From: JADKIH01 sp031417555
GTDB taxonomy: Bacteria; Bacteroidota; Bacteroidia; AKYH767-A; 2013-40CM-41-45
Length of the DNA stretch: 64,000 nucleotides
Assembly: GCA_031417555.1 (NCBI GenBank)
Contig: JANOVV010000044.1
Span: forward strand, 1-64,000
Direction: 5' to 3'
The notes beneath the pieces were generated by a model. It made no database searches. It had not been told where the DNA came from and worked only from the letters and a program-made list of their open reading frames with translations. The stretch's first letter is position 1, and every line of letters starts with the position of its first letter. Positions 36,509-44,700 of this stretch are shown piece by piece. A program made the translations under genes and the position numbers.

Positions 36509-37288
36509 TTAAAATTTTACCACAATTTCAACAGGACAATGATCGCTTCCCATGACTTGAGAGTGAATTGTAGCATTGGTAACATTGTTTTTCATTTCAG
36601 ATGAAACCATAAAATAATCAATGCGCCATCCCGTATTTCTTTCGCGGGCCCGTGTTATAACATCCCAGTAAGTGTACTGACCGGGTTCTTTATTAAACTC
36701 TCTGAAAATATCAACATACCCTTTATCAATTATTTTATCGATCCATGCGCGTTCCTCAGGTAAAAATCCACTGGTTTTTACATTGGGACCGGGTCTTGCG
36801 AGGTCAATTTCTTTATGAGCAGTATTGAAATCGCCACAGACGATAATATTTTTTTTCGTTTTACGAACTAGTTCTGTTCTTTTGAAAAGCTGCGCATAAA
36901 AATCAAGTTTGTATTTTACTCTATCAGGACCACGGCCGCCATTGGGGAAATAAACATTAAAGAGAACAAACTTATCAAATTCAACTTCGAGAACGCGGCC
37001 TTCGCCATCGAATTCAGGATCATTGAATCCCGCTTTAACAGAAAGTGGTTTGATACGTGAATAAACAGCCACTCCGGAATAGCCTTTCTTTTCGGCAGAG
37101 AAAAAAAAACTTTTATAACCGTTACAATTCATTATCTGATCTTCGAGTTGATCAGGCTGAGCTTTGGTTTCCTGCAAACAAAGAATATCTGGATTGTCTT
37201 TTGTAAGCCACTCCTGAAATCCTTTTTTAAAAATAGCTCTTATTCCATTAACATTCCAGCTTAATATTCTGATTGTACTATTGGACAT
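36509..37288 (-). CDS. xth: Exodeoxyribonuclease III (AP endonuclease)
   Basis: A 259-residue DNA repair enzyme of the ExoIII/EEP family, cutting DNA at abasic sites and degrading 3' ends. Motifs in order: ILSWNVNGIRAIFKKG (metal-site Asn), LCLQETKAQPDQ (catalytic Glu), YSGVAVYSR, VCGDFNTAHKEIDL (Asp/Asn), and IDYFMVSSEM...GSDHCPVEIVV (catalytic Asp-His). I start it at MSNSTIRIL (37288). An ATG six codons upstream (37306) is also possible. Confidence 0.94.
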   Translation of the reverse strand: MSNSTIRILSWNVNGIRAIFKKGFQEWLTKDNPDILCLQETKAQPDQLEDQIMNCNGYKSFFFSAEKKGYSGVAVYSRIKPLSVKAGFNDPEFDGEGRVLEVEFDKFVLFNVYFPNGGRGPDRVKYKLDFYAQLFKRTELVRKTKKNIIVCGDFNTAHKEIDLARPGPNVKTSGFLPEERAWIDKIIDKGYVDIFREFNKEPGQYTYWDVITRARERNTGWRIDYFMVSSEMKNNVTNATIHSQVMGSDHCPVEIVVKF

Positions 37289-37306
37289 TTTAAAATTTTT
37301 TACCAA

Positions 37307-37707
37307 GATAAAACCAATTTAAATAAAAAGCAATTTATTCTATTTTAAAAAAGCAAACTAAAATACTCTGAAATAAAAACCATCATAAATGGAGTTGTAA
37401 ATAGATCTATGACGTCCAATATTTGCATCTCACTAATTCAAATATATAATCATGGTTATTTACATTTTTAAAACAATGAGTTTAACTCCCACTTAGTTGC
37501 CGAAAGGCAAAGAAGTAATTAAATCAACTGCAAATAAATTAATCTAAATTAAAAAAGAATCTACTTTCTCCGGGAGTTTAACAAGAAGAACGATTAATAA
37601 GCAGTTAAAATAAAATTCCGGAAAATAAATTATAATATTGAGAATTAACAAGCTCAACCCCAATCAGCCGGGTAAAAGGCAGTAAAACATTTAAAAATAA
37701 TAATTCT
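37307..37707. other. Gap ahead of the peptide cluster: leader region
   Basis: This 400-base AT-rich stretch holds no open frame of note. At 37497-37510 lies a tight hairpin TTGCC-GAAA-GGCAA with a GNRA tetraloop, which could be part of a structured 5' leader of the downstream peptide genes. No exact TAnnTTTG box was found close to the first peptide gene. Confidence 0.4.
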
Positions 37708-37836
37708 ATGAAAAAAAATGAAAATTTAATGAATGAATTCCAGATTGAAGAACTTGAAACACGATTTGAAATGAAAGATTGGGTTAAGTTCGTTCCATGT
37801 GATGATCCAACACATTGTCACAATCAACAGTATTAA
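37708..37836 (+). CDS. Candidate RiPP-like precursor peptide 1 (42 aa)
   Basis: ATG at 37708, TAA at 37834-37836. The leader runs MKKNENLMNEFQIEEL then ETRFEMKDW (residues 1-25), and the tail VKFVPCDDPTHCHNQQY (26-42) contains two cysteines in a CX5C spacing and two histidines. Residues 9-25 align without gaps to two more short genes downstream: N-[ED]-F-x-I-x-E-L-E-x-R-F-E-M-K-x-W. A conserved leader with a hypervariable short tail is the hallmark of ribosomally made, post-translationally modified peptides. It heads a tight plus-strand cluster with a protease, a PqqD-like domain and redox and terpene-type enzymes. It was below the size limit of ordinary gene calls. The product class is not recognised. 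Confidence 0.72.
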   Translation: MKKNENLMNEFQIEELETRFEMKDWVKFVPCDDPTHCHNQQY

Positions 37837-37899
37837 TGATAAAATAAAACCATAACAAATATTATTTATTTAAAAAATAACTAATTAAACAGAAATAAT

Positions 37900-38010
37900 A
37901 TGAAAACAAATAAATTATTACTCAATGATTTCACCATTGGGGAATTAGAAAATCGTTTCGAAATGAAAACATGGGTAGCAACTCATCCTCCGGGAGAGCT
38001 TGATTCATAA
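37900..38010 (+). CDS. Candidate RiPP-like precursor peptide 2 (36 aa)
   Basis: ATG at 37900, TAA at 38008-38010. Leader MKTNKLLLNDFTIGEL then ENRFEMKTW (1-25) aligns with the other two in the same register, including the invariant RFEMK and W at position 25. The tail VATHPPGELDS (26-36) is short and, unlike those of peptides 1 and 3, has no cysteine. So if cysteines are the modified residues, this copy would be a different substrate or a regulatory/immunity-type peptide. 63 bases separate it from peptide 1. Confidence 0.7.
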   Translation: MKTNKLLLNDFTIGELENRFEMKTWVATHPPGELDS

Positions 38011-38099
38011 AATTAACATTTTCAATAATTCTATCTACAGAAAATAATGAAAGTTTATAAGTAGTCAATTAAATAAATTAATAAAAAAACTAAAACAAA

Positions 38100-38219
38100 A
38101 TGAAATCAAATAAAAAAATAATAAATGAATTCTCTATTGAAGAATTAGAAACCCGCTTCGAAATGAAAACATGGGAAATAATGATTTGCACAGGTTCTCA
38201 ATGTCCGAGTGAATTATGA
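38100..38219 (+). CDS. Candidate RiPP-like precursor peptide 3 (39 aa)
   Basis: ATG at 38100, TGA at 38217-38219. Leader MKSNKKIINEFSIEEL then ETRFEMKTW (1-25) is nearly the same as that of peptide 1. The tail EIMICTGSQCPSEL (26-39) has two cysteines spaced CX4C. The three genes are spaced by 63 and 89 bases of AT-rich sequence. Between this gene and the first large gene of the cluster lies a 19-bp inverted repeat. Confidence 0.72.
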   Translation: MKSNKKIINEFSIEELETRFEMKTWEIMICTGSQCPSEL

Positions 38220-38251
38220 TAGTAAAATAAATCAAGCATTTTAGTTGAATA

Positions 38252-38337
38252 AATAACATTTCTATAAAATAGTCAAATTGTATTAAACAAAATTTATATT
38301 TGATGCTTATTGATTCTAATTTTATAGAAGTGTTATT
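38252..38337 (+). promoter_or_regulatory. 19-bp inverted repeat with a promoter-like box in its loop
   Basis: AATAACATTTCTATAAAAT (38252-38270) pairs with 38319-38337 over all 19 positions (one G:U type pair), loop 48 bases. Inside the loop lies TATATTTG (38295-38302), an exact -7 box. The element separates the peptide genes from the large genes. It could protect or end the peptide transcript, or carry a second promoter for 38408 onward; both readings are inference. Confidence 0.55.
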
Positions 38338-38407
38338 TCTTCGAAATAAATTACTCTTATTTCAAAAATATATTCTGCACAACATTTAACTACTAACCCC
38401 GATAATT

Positions 38408-39262
38408 ATGAAAACAAATCTAAAATTATTCTTCCTATTATTATTAATTATCAAAGTTAATTTTTGTATTTCACAAGTCATAGGTAAATGTGTTGATGAA
38501 TCAGGAGCTCCTATACCTTTTCTGAATATAGCAATAAAAAAAACATCGCTAGGTACTGTAACAGATGAAAATGGAATTTTTACAATAAATGAAGGTCTTC
38601 CTAATAACAATGATTCATTAGTCTTTACGCATATTGGATATAAAATGCAAACTATAAGTGCGAATAGAAGAGACACAATAAAAGTTATAATGTTTCCTTC
38701 CGAATATCAATTAAATGAAGTCAACATAAGACCATCGGATTATATTTATAAAAAAGAAAAAATAGTAGGGACAGAAACTTCTTCTGATCATGTTGTTTTA
38801 AGTTTCTCCAGTCATAATTTAGGTACTGAAATAGGAAAAGTAATCGAAGTCAAAAAAGGGAAAAGATATAAAGTTGAAAAAATAAATTTTCATTTGTCTA
38901 AATTCAATTATTCAAAATCAACTTTTAGGGTGAACTTTTATAAAATTAATGAGAACAATGTAATTGAAACTGTCAGGGAGAATTATAATGACATTATTAA
39001 AGAAGTTTCGGGTATAGGAATGGTAAAAATAGATGTATCAAATGAAAATCTCGAATTTGAAAATGATTTTTTAGTCTCCATTGAATGGATAGATTTTATT
39101 GAAAAAGAAAGAAATGATCCAAATCTGGAAAAAAATATTTTCTTCAGTTCAACAGTTTTTAGTGGTCCGTTTTATTTAAGAAATAACAACTTATTAAAAT
39201 GGAAAAAAATTGAAGGGAAATTTAATATGGGATTAGGAATTAATTTAAATGTAAAATACTGA
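38408..39262 (+). CDS. Secreted CarboxypepD_reg-like protein of the peptide cluster
   Basis: A 284-residue protein with a signal peptide (LFFLLLLIIKVNFCISQ, 6-22). CarboxypepD_reg-like domain about 24-105: VIGKCVDESGAPIPFLNIAI, SLGTVTDENGIFTI, VFTHIGYKMQT. The other 180 residues are a beta-rich domain without a name (YKVEKINFHLSKFNYSKSTFRVNFY, ...FENDFLVSIEWIDF). No barrel follows, so it is not a TonB receptor itself. It would reside in the periplasm or at the outer membrane. It ends two bases before the isoprenoid-type gene, so it belongs to the operon. It could be a binding, export or immunity partner for the peptides; this is inference. Confidence 0.7.
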   Translation: MKTNLKLFFLLLLIIKVNFCISQVIGKCVDESGAPIPFLNIAIKKTSLGTVTDENGIFTINEGLPNNNDSLVFTHIGYKMQTISANRRDTIKVIMFPSEYQLNEVNIRPSDYIYKKEKIVGTETSSDHVVLSFSSHNLGTEIGKVIEVKKGKRYKVEKINFHLSKFNYSKSTFRVNFYKINENNVIETVRENYNDIIKEVSGIGMVKIDVSNENLEFENDFLVSIEWIDFIEKERNDPNLEKNIFFSSTVFSGPFYLRNNNLLKWKKIEGKFNMGLGINLNVKY

Positions 39263-39264
39263 GA

Positions 39265-41274
39265 ATGAAAAATAATTTGCCGGATTTTATCAATAATTAC
39301 AAAGAGTATGTAAATACGTTACCCCTATCAAAAGAAATTCTTGCAATACTATCAGAAGAAAATACAATTGATAAGAATCCTTTGTTCTATCTGGAATACG
39401 CTTCTTTATTTAAAGAGAACTTTAAGTTTAAAGAAGCTTCCAATAAAATCGACAAACTTAATATTGCAGGTTTTTTTTGTTATAAGTATTCGCTGTTAAT
39501 GGATAATACATTGGATAGTGAATTGAAACAGTCTACCCTTGCATTATCAAATATTTATTTAGAAGAAACGATAAAATTACTAACGGATTTATTTGGCTTA
39601 AAGAATAATTTTTGGGAGTTTTGGAATTCCAGGAAAAAAGAATTTTACAAAGCATCAGCCTTAGGAAAAGATCTATTTAAAAAAAACGAAGTATTATTGG
39701 AAGAGTATGAAAATTTATGCGATTTTAAATCAGCCATGGGTAAAATTGCTTTAGACTCCTTATTTATTTTGAGTGGATGTGAAAATAAAAACGTTTACGA
39801 AAAACTGATTGAGTCACATAAACTATTCTCAGTCGGCTTTCAAATTAATGACGATATTGAAGATTTCATCGAAGACTTTGAAAACAAAGATTTCAATTAT
39901 GCATACTACATATTTTCAAAAAATCATAAAGAAGAAACGGACCACATTACTAATTTAAATAAGCTGCTTTACATCAATGGAACTGCTGTTGAATTATACA
40001 AAACATCTCTCTCCTACTTTTCGAGGGCACTAACAATTGCTTACGAAACAGGTGAAAATAAATGGCATGAAACAATTTCAGGAAAAATTGCAGAAACAAA
40101 TTCAGCGATTGATGCAATAGAAGAATATCTGACAATCTTAAAAACGAAAGTATCGATACGTGAAAATGCAATTAAAACAAATTCATTTGAATATTCCTTC
40201 AATTCGGATTCAAGGATTGAAAAAGGATTGAAGTATTTAGTAGATGAATGGGAAATTAATTTTCCTGAAGCAAAACATATTATGGTTCTTTCTGATCTTG
40301 AAGGATTTCAAAATAAAGAAACAATTCATACAACCGATATATTTCAAAGAGGCATATTAACAAATAATTTAATTGACATTGCCCGGAATTATAATTTAAA
40401 CATGTCGAAAATAATAAATCATGAAATAGATTATTTAGTTGAAAATAGGAACAAAGACGATGTCGGTGGCTGGAGTTACTTCCCAACTGTCAAAGAAATA
40501 GCAGCGGATGCTGATGATTTGGGTCAGATGATACAGGTATTTAGTAAAGGAAACAGAAAAAATATTATTGATGAATATTGCAAACCTCCGATACGGATAT
40601 TACTAGAAGAATGCTATCAAAATTCAACAGGTGGTATTGAGACCTGGATTATTCCTAAAAACAACAGAACAGAAATTCAAAAAAAACAACACGAATTCAA
40701 TTCAACAAAATGGGGATCGGGTCCCGATATTGAGGTAATGGCCAATTTTCTATATGGCTTATCGATTGATAATTATCTAACTTATAAAGACGTAATAGAA
40801 TCGGGAGTTAAATATATTTTTAATAACATCGAAGATGGTTTTTTCTGGTATTCGCGGTGGTATTATGGTTGGCTATACGGAACCATGCTATGCGTAAGAT
40901 TAAGCCTTGAGCTTTTGAAAAACAATTCTCGGGAAGAAGAGTTTTTTACGAATACTTTATCAAAAATAAAACAGAACATTCTAAATAATCAAAATGATGA
41001 TGGTGGATGGTCTATTGTATTTAATGGAAAATCCGATCCCTTAAATACTTCTTTTGCCTTGTATACTCTTATGCAAATGGAAAACCCGGTTGATAAATCC
41101 TTGTCAATAGAAAATGGAGTAGAATACCTTAATAAATCACAAAATCCTGACGGTTCCTGGAATGCAATACAATTTATTAAACCCCGACTCAACGAACCCT
41201 ACAAAAGTAAAGTAATAACTACAAGTTATGTTTTAAATTCATTGACATTATATAATGGAAGATATATTAATTAA
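39265..41274 (+). CDS. Fusion of a class I isoprenoid-synthase-like domain and a class II terpene-cyclase-like toroid
   Basis: A 669-residue cytosolic protein, no signal. N-terminal half (about 50-300) is all-helical and carries D-N-T-L-D at about 80-84 in YKYSLLMDNTLDSE and a second acidic motif QINDDIEDFIEDFENKD at about 193-209; both sit where the two aspartate-rich motifs of polyprenyl synthetases are. The C-terminal half (about 310-669) has toroid repeats of the prenyltransferase/squalene-cyclase type: KDDVGGWSYF near 400, NDDGGWSIVF near 575 and QNPDGSWNA near 627. A DADD (415-418, in EIAADADDLGQ) fits the DxDD proton-donor motif of class II cyclases. The domain order (class I first, class II second) is the reverse of plant and fungal bifunctional diterpene synthases. 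It overlaps the next gene by 20 bases. Its substrate may be a prenyl diphosphate or, in this setting, a peptide; not decidable here. Confidence 0.6.
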   Translation: MKNNLPDFINNYKEYVNTLPLSKEILAILSEENTIDKNPLFYLEYASLFKENFKFKEASNKIDKLNIAGFFCYKYSLLMDNTLDSELKQSTLALSNIYLEETIKLLTDLFGLKNNFWEFWNSRKKEFYKASALGKDLFKKNEVLLEEYENLCDFKSAMGKIALDSLFILSGCENKNVYEKLIESHKLFSVGFQINDDIEDFIEDFENKDFNYAYYIFSKNHKEETDHITNLNKLLYINGTAVELYKTSLSYFSRALTIAYETGENKWHETISGKIAETNSAIDAIEEYLTILKTKVSIRENAIKTNSFEYSFNSDSRIEKGLKYLVDEWEINFPEAKHIMVLSDLEGFQNKETIHTTDIFQRGILTNNLIDIARNYNLNMSKIINHEIDYLVENRNKDDVGGWSYFPTVKEIAADADDLGQMIQVFSKGNRKNIIDEYCKPPIRILLEECYQNSTGGIETWIIPKNNRTEIQKKQHEFNSTKWGSGPDIEVMANFLYGLSIDNYLTYKDVIESGVKYIFNNIEDGFFWYSRWYYGWLYGTMLCVRLSLELLKNNSREEEFFTNTLSKIKQNILNNQNDDGGWSIVFNGKSDPLNTSFALYTLMQMENPVDKSLSIENGVEYLNKSQNPDGSWNAIQFIKPRLNEPYKSKVITTSYVLNSLTLYNGRYIN

Positions 41275-42451
41275 TAGAATTCCTAAAATAAATGAAGATG
41301 TAATTATTCATAATCGGGATAATGAATATATTGTTGCTTTCAAAAATAATAACTGTCACTTAAAAATTGATTCCAATGTTTATCAGTTAATAAACTGTAT
41401 AGATAATATCAAAAGTTTATCAGAAATTGTAATTGAGTTTAACAATCATTTTGAAACCAAAATAGATAATGAATTGGCTTATGATATCTTGTATAATAAA
41501 CTAGGATACTATAACATCATTGAAAGCGATGTTGAAAAATTTGATTCAGGCAAGTCACCCTCCTATCTAAAATTAAACATAATTCTGATTAATAATAAAA
41601 TCAATAAAATTATTGCCAGACCATTTCTATTTCTTTTTAAAAATCCATTATTAATATTAGTAGTGATATTTTGCTTCACAACTATTCTATTTACGGTAGT
41701 ATCGCAGTATTCACATATACTAAGTGTTTTAAAACAAGTACCACCGCAATATTTTTTTATCTATCTGGTTTTAATGATAGCCAGCAGTTTGCTACATGAA
41801 ATCGGTCATTCTGCAGCCACTTATCAGTTTGGAGGAAAACACGGTGGTATTGGTATTGGTTTTTATTTATTTACTCCAGTTCTCTATTCTGATGTTTCGG
41901 ATGCCTGGAATTTCAATACTCATAAAAGGATAATCGTGAATCTTGCAGGAATCTATTTTGAATTAATATTTAGCACAATAATAATTTTAGCAGCAATTTT
42001 AACAGGTATTGAATCATTACTTATTTTACCTTCTATAATTTTCGTAAAAACCCTATTCAATTTAAATCCATTTTTCCGGACAGACGGATATTGGATTTTA
42101 TCAGATCTTATCAGGGCTCCGGGATTACGACTTGAATCAAATATGATTTTAAAGTCATTTTTTATCAACCCAAAATTAATTAACTATTCTAAGAGAAATA
42201 TCTTTTTTATTATTTATGCTTTAATTAGCAACGGCCTTATTTTAATTTTCTTAATAACACTTTTTATTATTTACCCAAATTCATTAATCACTTTTCCGAA
42301 CGATTTATATAACCAATTGAGCATATTAACAAGTAACAATATAAAATTCGACATTGTTAATTTCTCCAAATTATTATTACCATTTACATTTTATTTTTTG
42401 CTGATCCGATTGCTATTTTCACTCCTAAAAAAAATAAAAAAAAGACCTTAG
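41255..42451 (+). CDS. Membrane metalloprotease: PqqD-like domain fused to M50 site-2-type peptidase
   Basis: A 398-residue inner-membrane protein. Residues about 15-95 look like a PqqD-type winged helix (NEYIVAFKNNNCHLKIDSNVYQLIN..., LSEIVIEFNNHFETKID...), the recognition fold that binds leader peptides in many RiPP enzymes. Then several transmembrane helices hold HEIGHSAATYQFGGKHGG at about 181-198 (HExxH zinc motif) and NLNPFFRTDGYW at about 268-279, whose Asp is the third zinc ligand of the M50/S2P family. YydH of the Bacillus yyd peptide locus and similar 'peptide zinc metalloproteases' are of this general type. The natural reading is leader removal or processing of the peptides at the membrane. 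Overlap of 20 bases with the gene before. Confidence 0.78.
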   Translation: MEDILINRIPKINEDVIIHNRDNEYIVAFKNNNCHLKIDSNVYQLINCIDNIKSLSEIVIEFNNHFETKIDNELAYDILYNKLGYYNIIESDVEKFDSGKSPSYLKLNIILINNKINKIIARPFLFLFKNPLLILVVIFCFTTILFTVVSQYSHILSVLKQVPPQYFFIYLVLMIASSLLHEIGHSAATYQFGGKHGGIGIGFYLFTPVLYSDVSDAWNFNTHKRIIVNLAGIYFELIFSTIIILAAILTGIESLLILPSIIFVKTLFNLNPFFRTDGYWILSDLIRAPGLRLESNMILKSFFINPKLINYSKRNIFFIIYALISNGLILIFLITLFIIYPNSLITFPNDLYNQLSILTSNNIKFDIVNFSKLLLPFTFYFLLIRLLFSLLKKIKKRP

Positions 42452-42456
42452 TTAAA

Positions 42457-43368
42457 ATGCTTATACAAATCATTAAAAAAAAATATATTTTACAGTTATT
42501 AATAATTTTAATAGCATCTACATTTTTTTTGTCGGTAATAGGAAAATATTTTGATTTAGATGCTTTTAAAAAAAACATGTTAATGTATGGACTCCCATCA
42601 TTTACAGCTTATATAATCCTAATCATAGAAACTTTTTTTGCATTAAGCTTTATGTTTCTTCTCTTTTTAAAAAAAACATCTGCTGCTTCCACTCTATTTC
42701 TTATTTTAATGACTATAATATATGCAATAGGGCATTTTCATTTTAAAATTAGTTCATGTGCTTGTTTTGGAATTATAGAATTTTTAAATCCTGCCAATTT
42801 TATTCTGTTTTTAATTAAAAATTTAGCGCTGATAATTGCTTCTATCTTGATCTATAAAAACAGTCCGTTGAATGATACAAAAATTCGGCTTAAGAGGTTT
42901 CTGACAATTTTAGCAACATTGACAATTTCTTTTTTTGCAATAAAATATAATGAATACTATTTTGATAATTATTCCAGAAATAAGATCGGCGTTCCGATAA
43001 AAGAATTAAATATTAATTTGAATGAAATTAAAAACGCTGATTACCTTTTCGTTTTTTCACCTGTTTGCAGTCATTGTTTAGAAGCAATTCCAAAAATTAA
43101 TTCAATAAATAAAAAATACCCGATAAAATTAGTTGGAGTTACAATAGACTCAATGGAAAAAGAGTTAAAAAATGTTGAGTCAGACTTGCATATAAACTTC
43201 AAAGTAATCAAAATAAATAAAAAAATATTTAACGAACTGACAAAACTAGTTCCGGTTATTTATCAAATCAAAAACGATACTATTCAAGACAGTTTTAACA
43301 CTGATGAATTATTGGTAAATATAATATCTCAAAAGAAGAAAAATGTAGTAAACCATTTTCCTGATTGA
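42457..43368 (+). CDS. MauE/DoxX-like membrane protein fused to a thioredoxin-like domain
   Basis: A 303-residue protein: four to five transmembrane helices in residues 1-165 (QLLIILIASTFFLSVIG, SFTAYIILIIETFFALSFMFLL, ...) with the cysteine pair SSCACFG at about 99-105 that MauE-type proteins use for redox. It is followed by a periplasm-facing thioredoxin-like domain with the redox centre CSHC at about 204-207 in FSPVCSHCLEAIP. MauE-like proteins help in disulfide formation of exported partners. The cluster's peptides 1 and 3 each have two cysteines, so disulfide formation in the peptides is an attractive inference. Five bases after the protease gene; last gene of the cluster. Confidence 0.75.
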   Translation: MLIQIIKKKYILQLLIILIASTFFLSVIGKYFDLDAFKKNMLMYGLPSFTAYIILIIETFFALSFMFLLFLKKTSAASTLFLILMTIIYAIGHFHFKISSCACFGIIEFLNPANFILFLIKNLALIIASILIYKNSPLNDTKIRLKRFLTILATLTISFFAIKYNEYYFDNYSRNKIGVPIKELNINLNEIKNADYLFVFSPVCSHCLEAIPKINSINKKYPIKLVGVTIDSMEKELKNVESDLHINFKVIKINKKIFNELTKLVPVIYQIKNDTIQDSFNTDELLVNIISQKKKNVVNHFPD

Positions 43369-43371
43369 AAA

Positions 43372-44622
43372 CTATTTCAGTTCAAGCTTTCTCAATTTCG
43401 GCATCCATATCATAGTTGCCCCAACCGATGCAAGTGCTACGCCGCCGCCGATAATTACCGAAGGAATTAATCCTAAAAGCTTGGCAGCGAAACCCGATTC
43501 AAAAGCACCGATTTCATTCGACGAACTTATAAACATGGTACTTACCGATGCAACTCTTCCACGCATTTCATCCGGTGTATAGAGTTGTAAAATAGTTGAA
43601 CGAATAACAACGCTTACGTTGTCAAATACACCGCTGACTGCAAGAATAATCAGAGATAAGTAAAAATCTCTGCTCAATGCAAAGAAAATCATACACAAAG
43701 AAAATCCTGCTACACAAAACAATAATTTTTTTCCTGTATTTTTTAATGGCGGATGCTTGGTCATATACAATGCAATCAAAACAGAACCAACAAAAGGTGC
43801 AGCTCTTAAAAAACCAAATCCTTGCTCGCCAACATGAAGAATTTCGCTGGCAAAAACAGGAAGCAATGCCGTTGCGCCGCCGAATAGAACGGCAATAAGA
43901 TCAAGCAACATAGCACCAAAAATCATCTGATTGCCAAATACAAAATGAATTCCCTGACGGATACTGACCAACATTCCTTCTTCCCTTAAAACTTTCCGTA
44001 GAGGTTGAGGTGATATTCTGACTATCTGCAAAAATCCAATTAACAAAAATCCAATTACTATAGAATAAGTAATAGTTTTTCCAAAAAAGCCAAGCAATAA
44101 TCCACCACCAGCTGAACCTAATACAACCGCTATATGCCAAAAGGTAGAATTCCAGGCCGATGAATTGGCATAAGCTTCTCTGGGAACCACCTGAGACATT
44201 AATGGCATTTGGGCCGGACTATAAAACCCTCTGAGTAAACCGACACAAAACATAATACCATAAAAAGGTAAAGCAGACGTTGAAGTGATGCCATTGCTTT
44301 CATAATAATAAGTAATTCCTAACAAAGCTGCACTGCAAAGTAATTGTGCGGCCATTACGATGATAATTATTTTTCTTCTGTCATTTCTATCAGCAACATA
44401 TCCTCCAAATAAAGCAAGTCCAACTGCTGGAATTGCTTCTGCAAGCCCTAGCAATCCCAATGATAAATAATCATGTGTTATCTGAAAAACATGCCAGCTA
44501 AGCACAACAAATTGAATCTGCAAAGCAAGAGTAAGCATGAATTTGGAAAAAATAAACCGACGGAAGTCAACAAATTGAAATGCATGAAATGAAGACTCGT
44601 TTTTAATATACTTACTTATCAT
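43372..44622 (-). CDS. MFS transporter (MFS_3/EntS-like)
   Basis: A 416-residue inner-membrane transporter with 12 predicted helices; the A-loop motif is seen as FGGYVADRNDRRKIII at about 73-88 and the second half repeat has a variant at ...TPDEMRGRVASVSTMF. The family includes the enterobactin exporter EntS and macrolide efflux-type proteins. It ends three bases from the end of the peptide cluster but is convergent to it, so a joint role as exporter of the peptide product is possible only if separately transcribed. The substrate is unknown. Confidence 0.88.
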   Translation of the reverse strand: MISKYIKNESSFHAFQFVDFRRFIFSKFMLTLALQIQFVVLSWHVFQITHDYLSLGLLGLAEAIPAVGLALFGGYVADRNDRRKIIIIVMAAQLLCSAALLGITYYYESNGITSTSALPFYGIMFCVGLLRGFYSPAQMPLMSQVVPREAYANSSAWNSTFWHIAVVLGSAGGGLLLGFFGKTITYSIVIGFLLIGFLQIVRISPQPLRKVLREEGMLVSIRQGIHFVFGNQMIFGAMLLDLIAVLFGGATALLPVFASEILHVGEQGFGFLRAAPFVGSVLIALYMTKHPPLKNTGKKLLFCVAGFSLCMIFFALSRDFYLSLIILAVSGVFDNVSVVIRSTILQLYTPDEMRGRVASVSTMFISSSNEIGAFESGFAAKLLGLIPSVIIGGGVALASVGATMIWMPKLRKLELK

Positions 44623-44700
44623 ATTTACAAAGGAAACGAGTGATTGTTAAATTTTACTATCAAAAAAATAAATTTATAAACAAATATTTGAGACGAACGT

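Noticed and set aside
39265..41274. LanC-like lanthipeptide cyclase as reading of the toroid
   Set aside because: The toroid repeats are of the GGW/GSW type with DADD; the Cys-His zinc ligands (GCAHG and CHG type) of LanC are missing, and there is no LanB/LanM partner.
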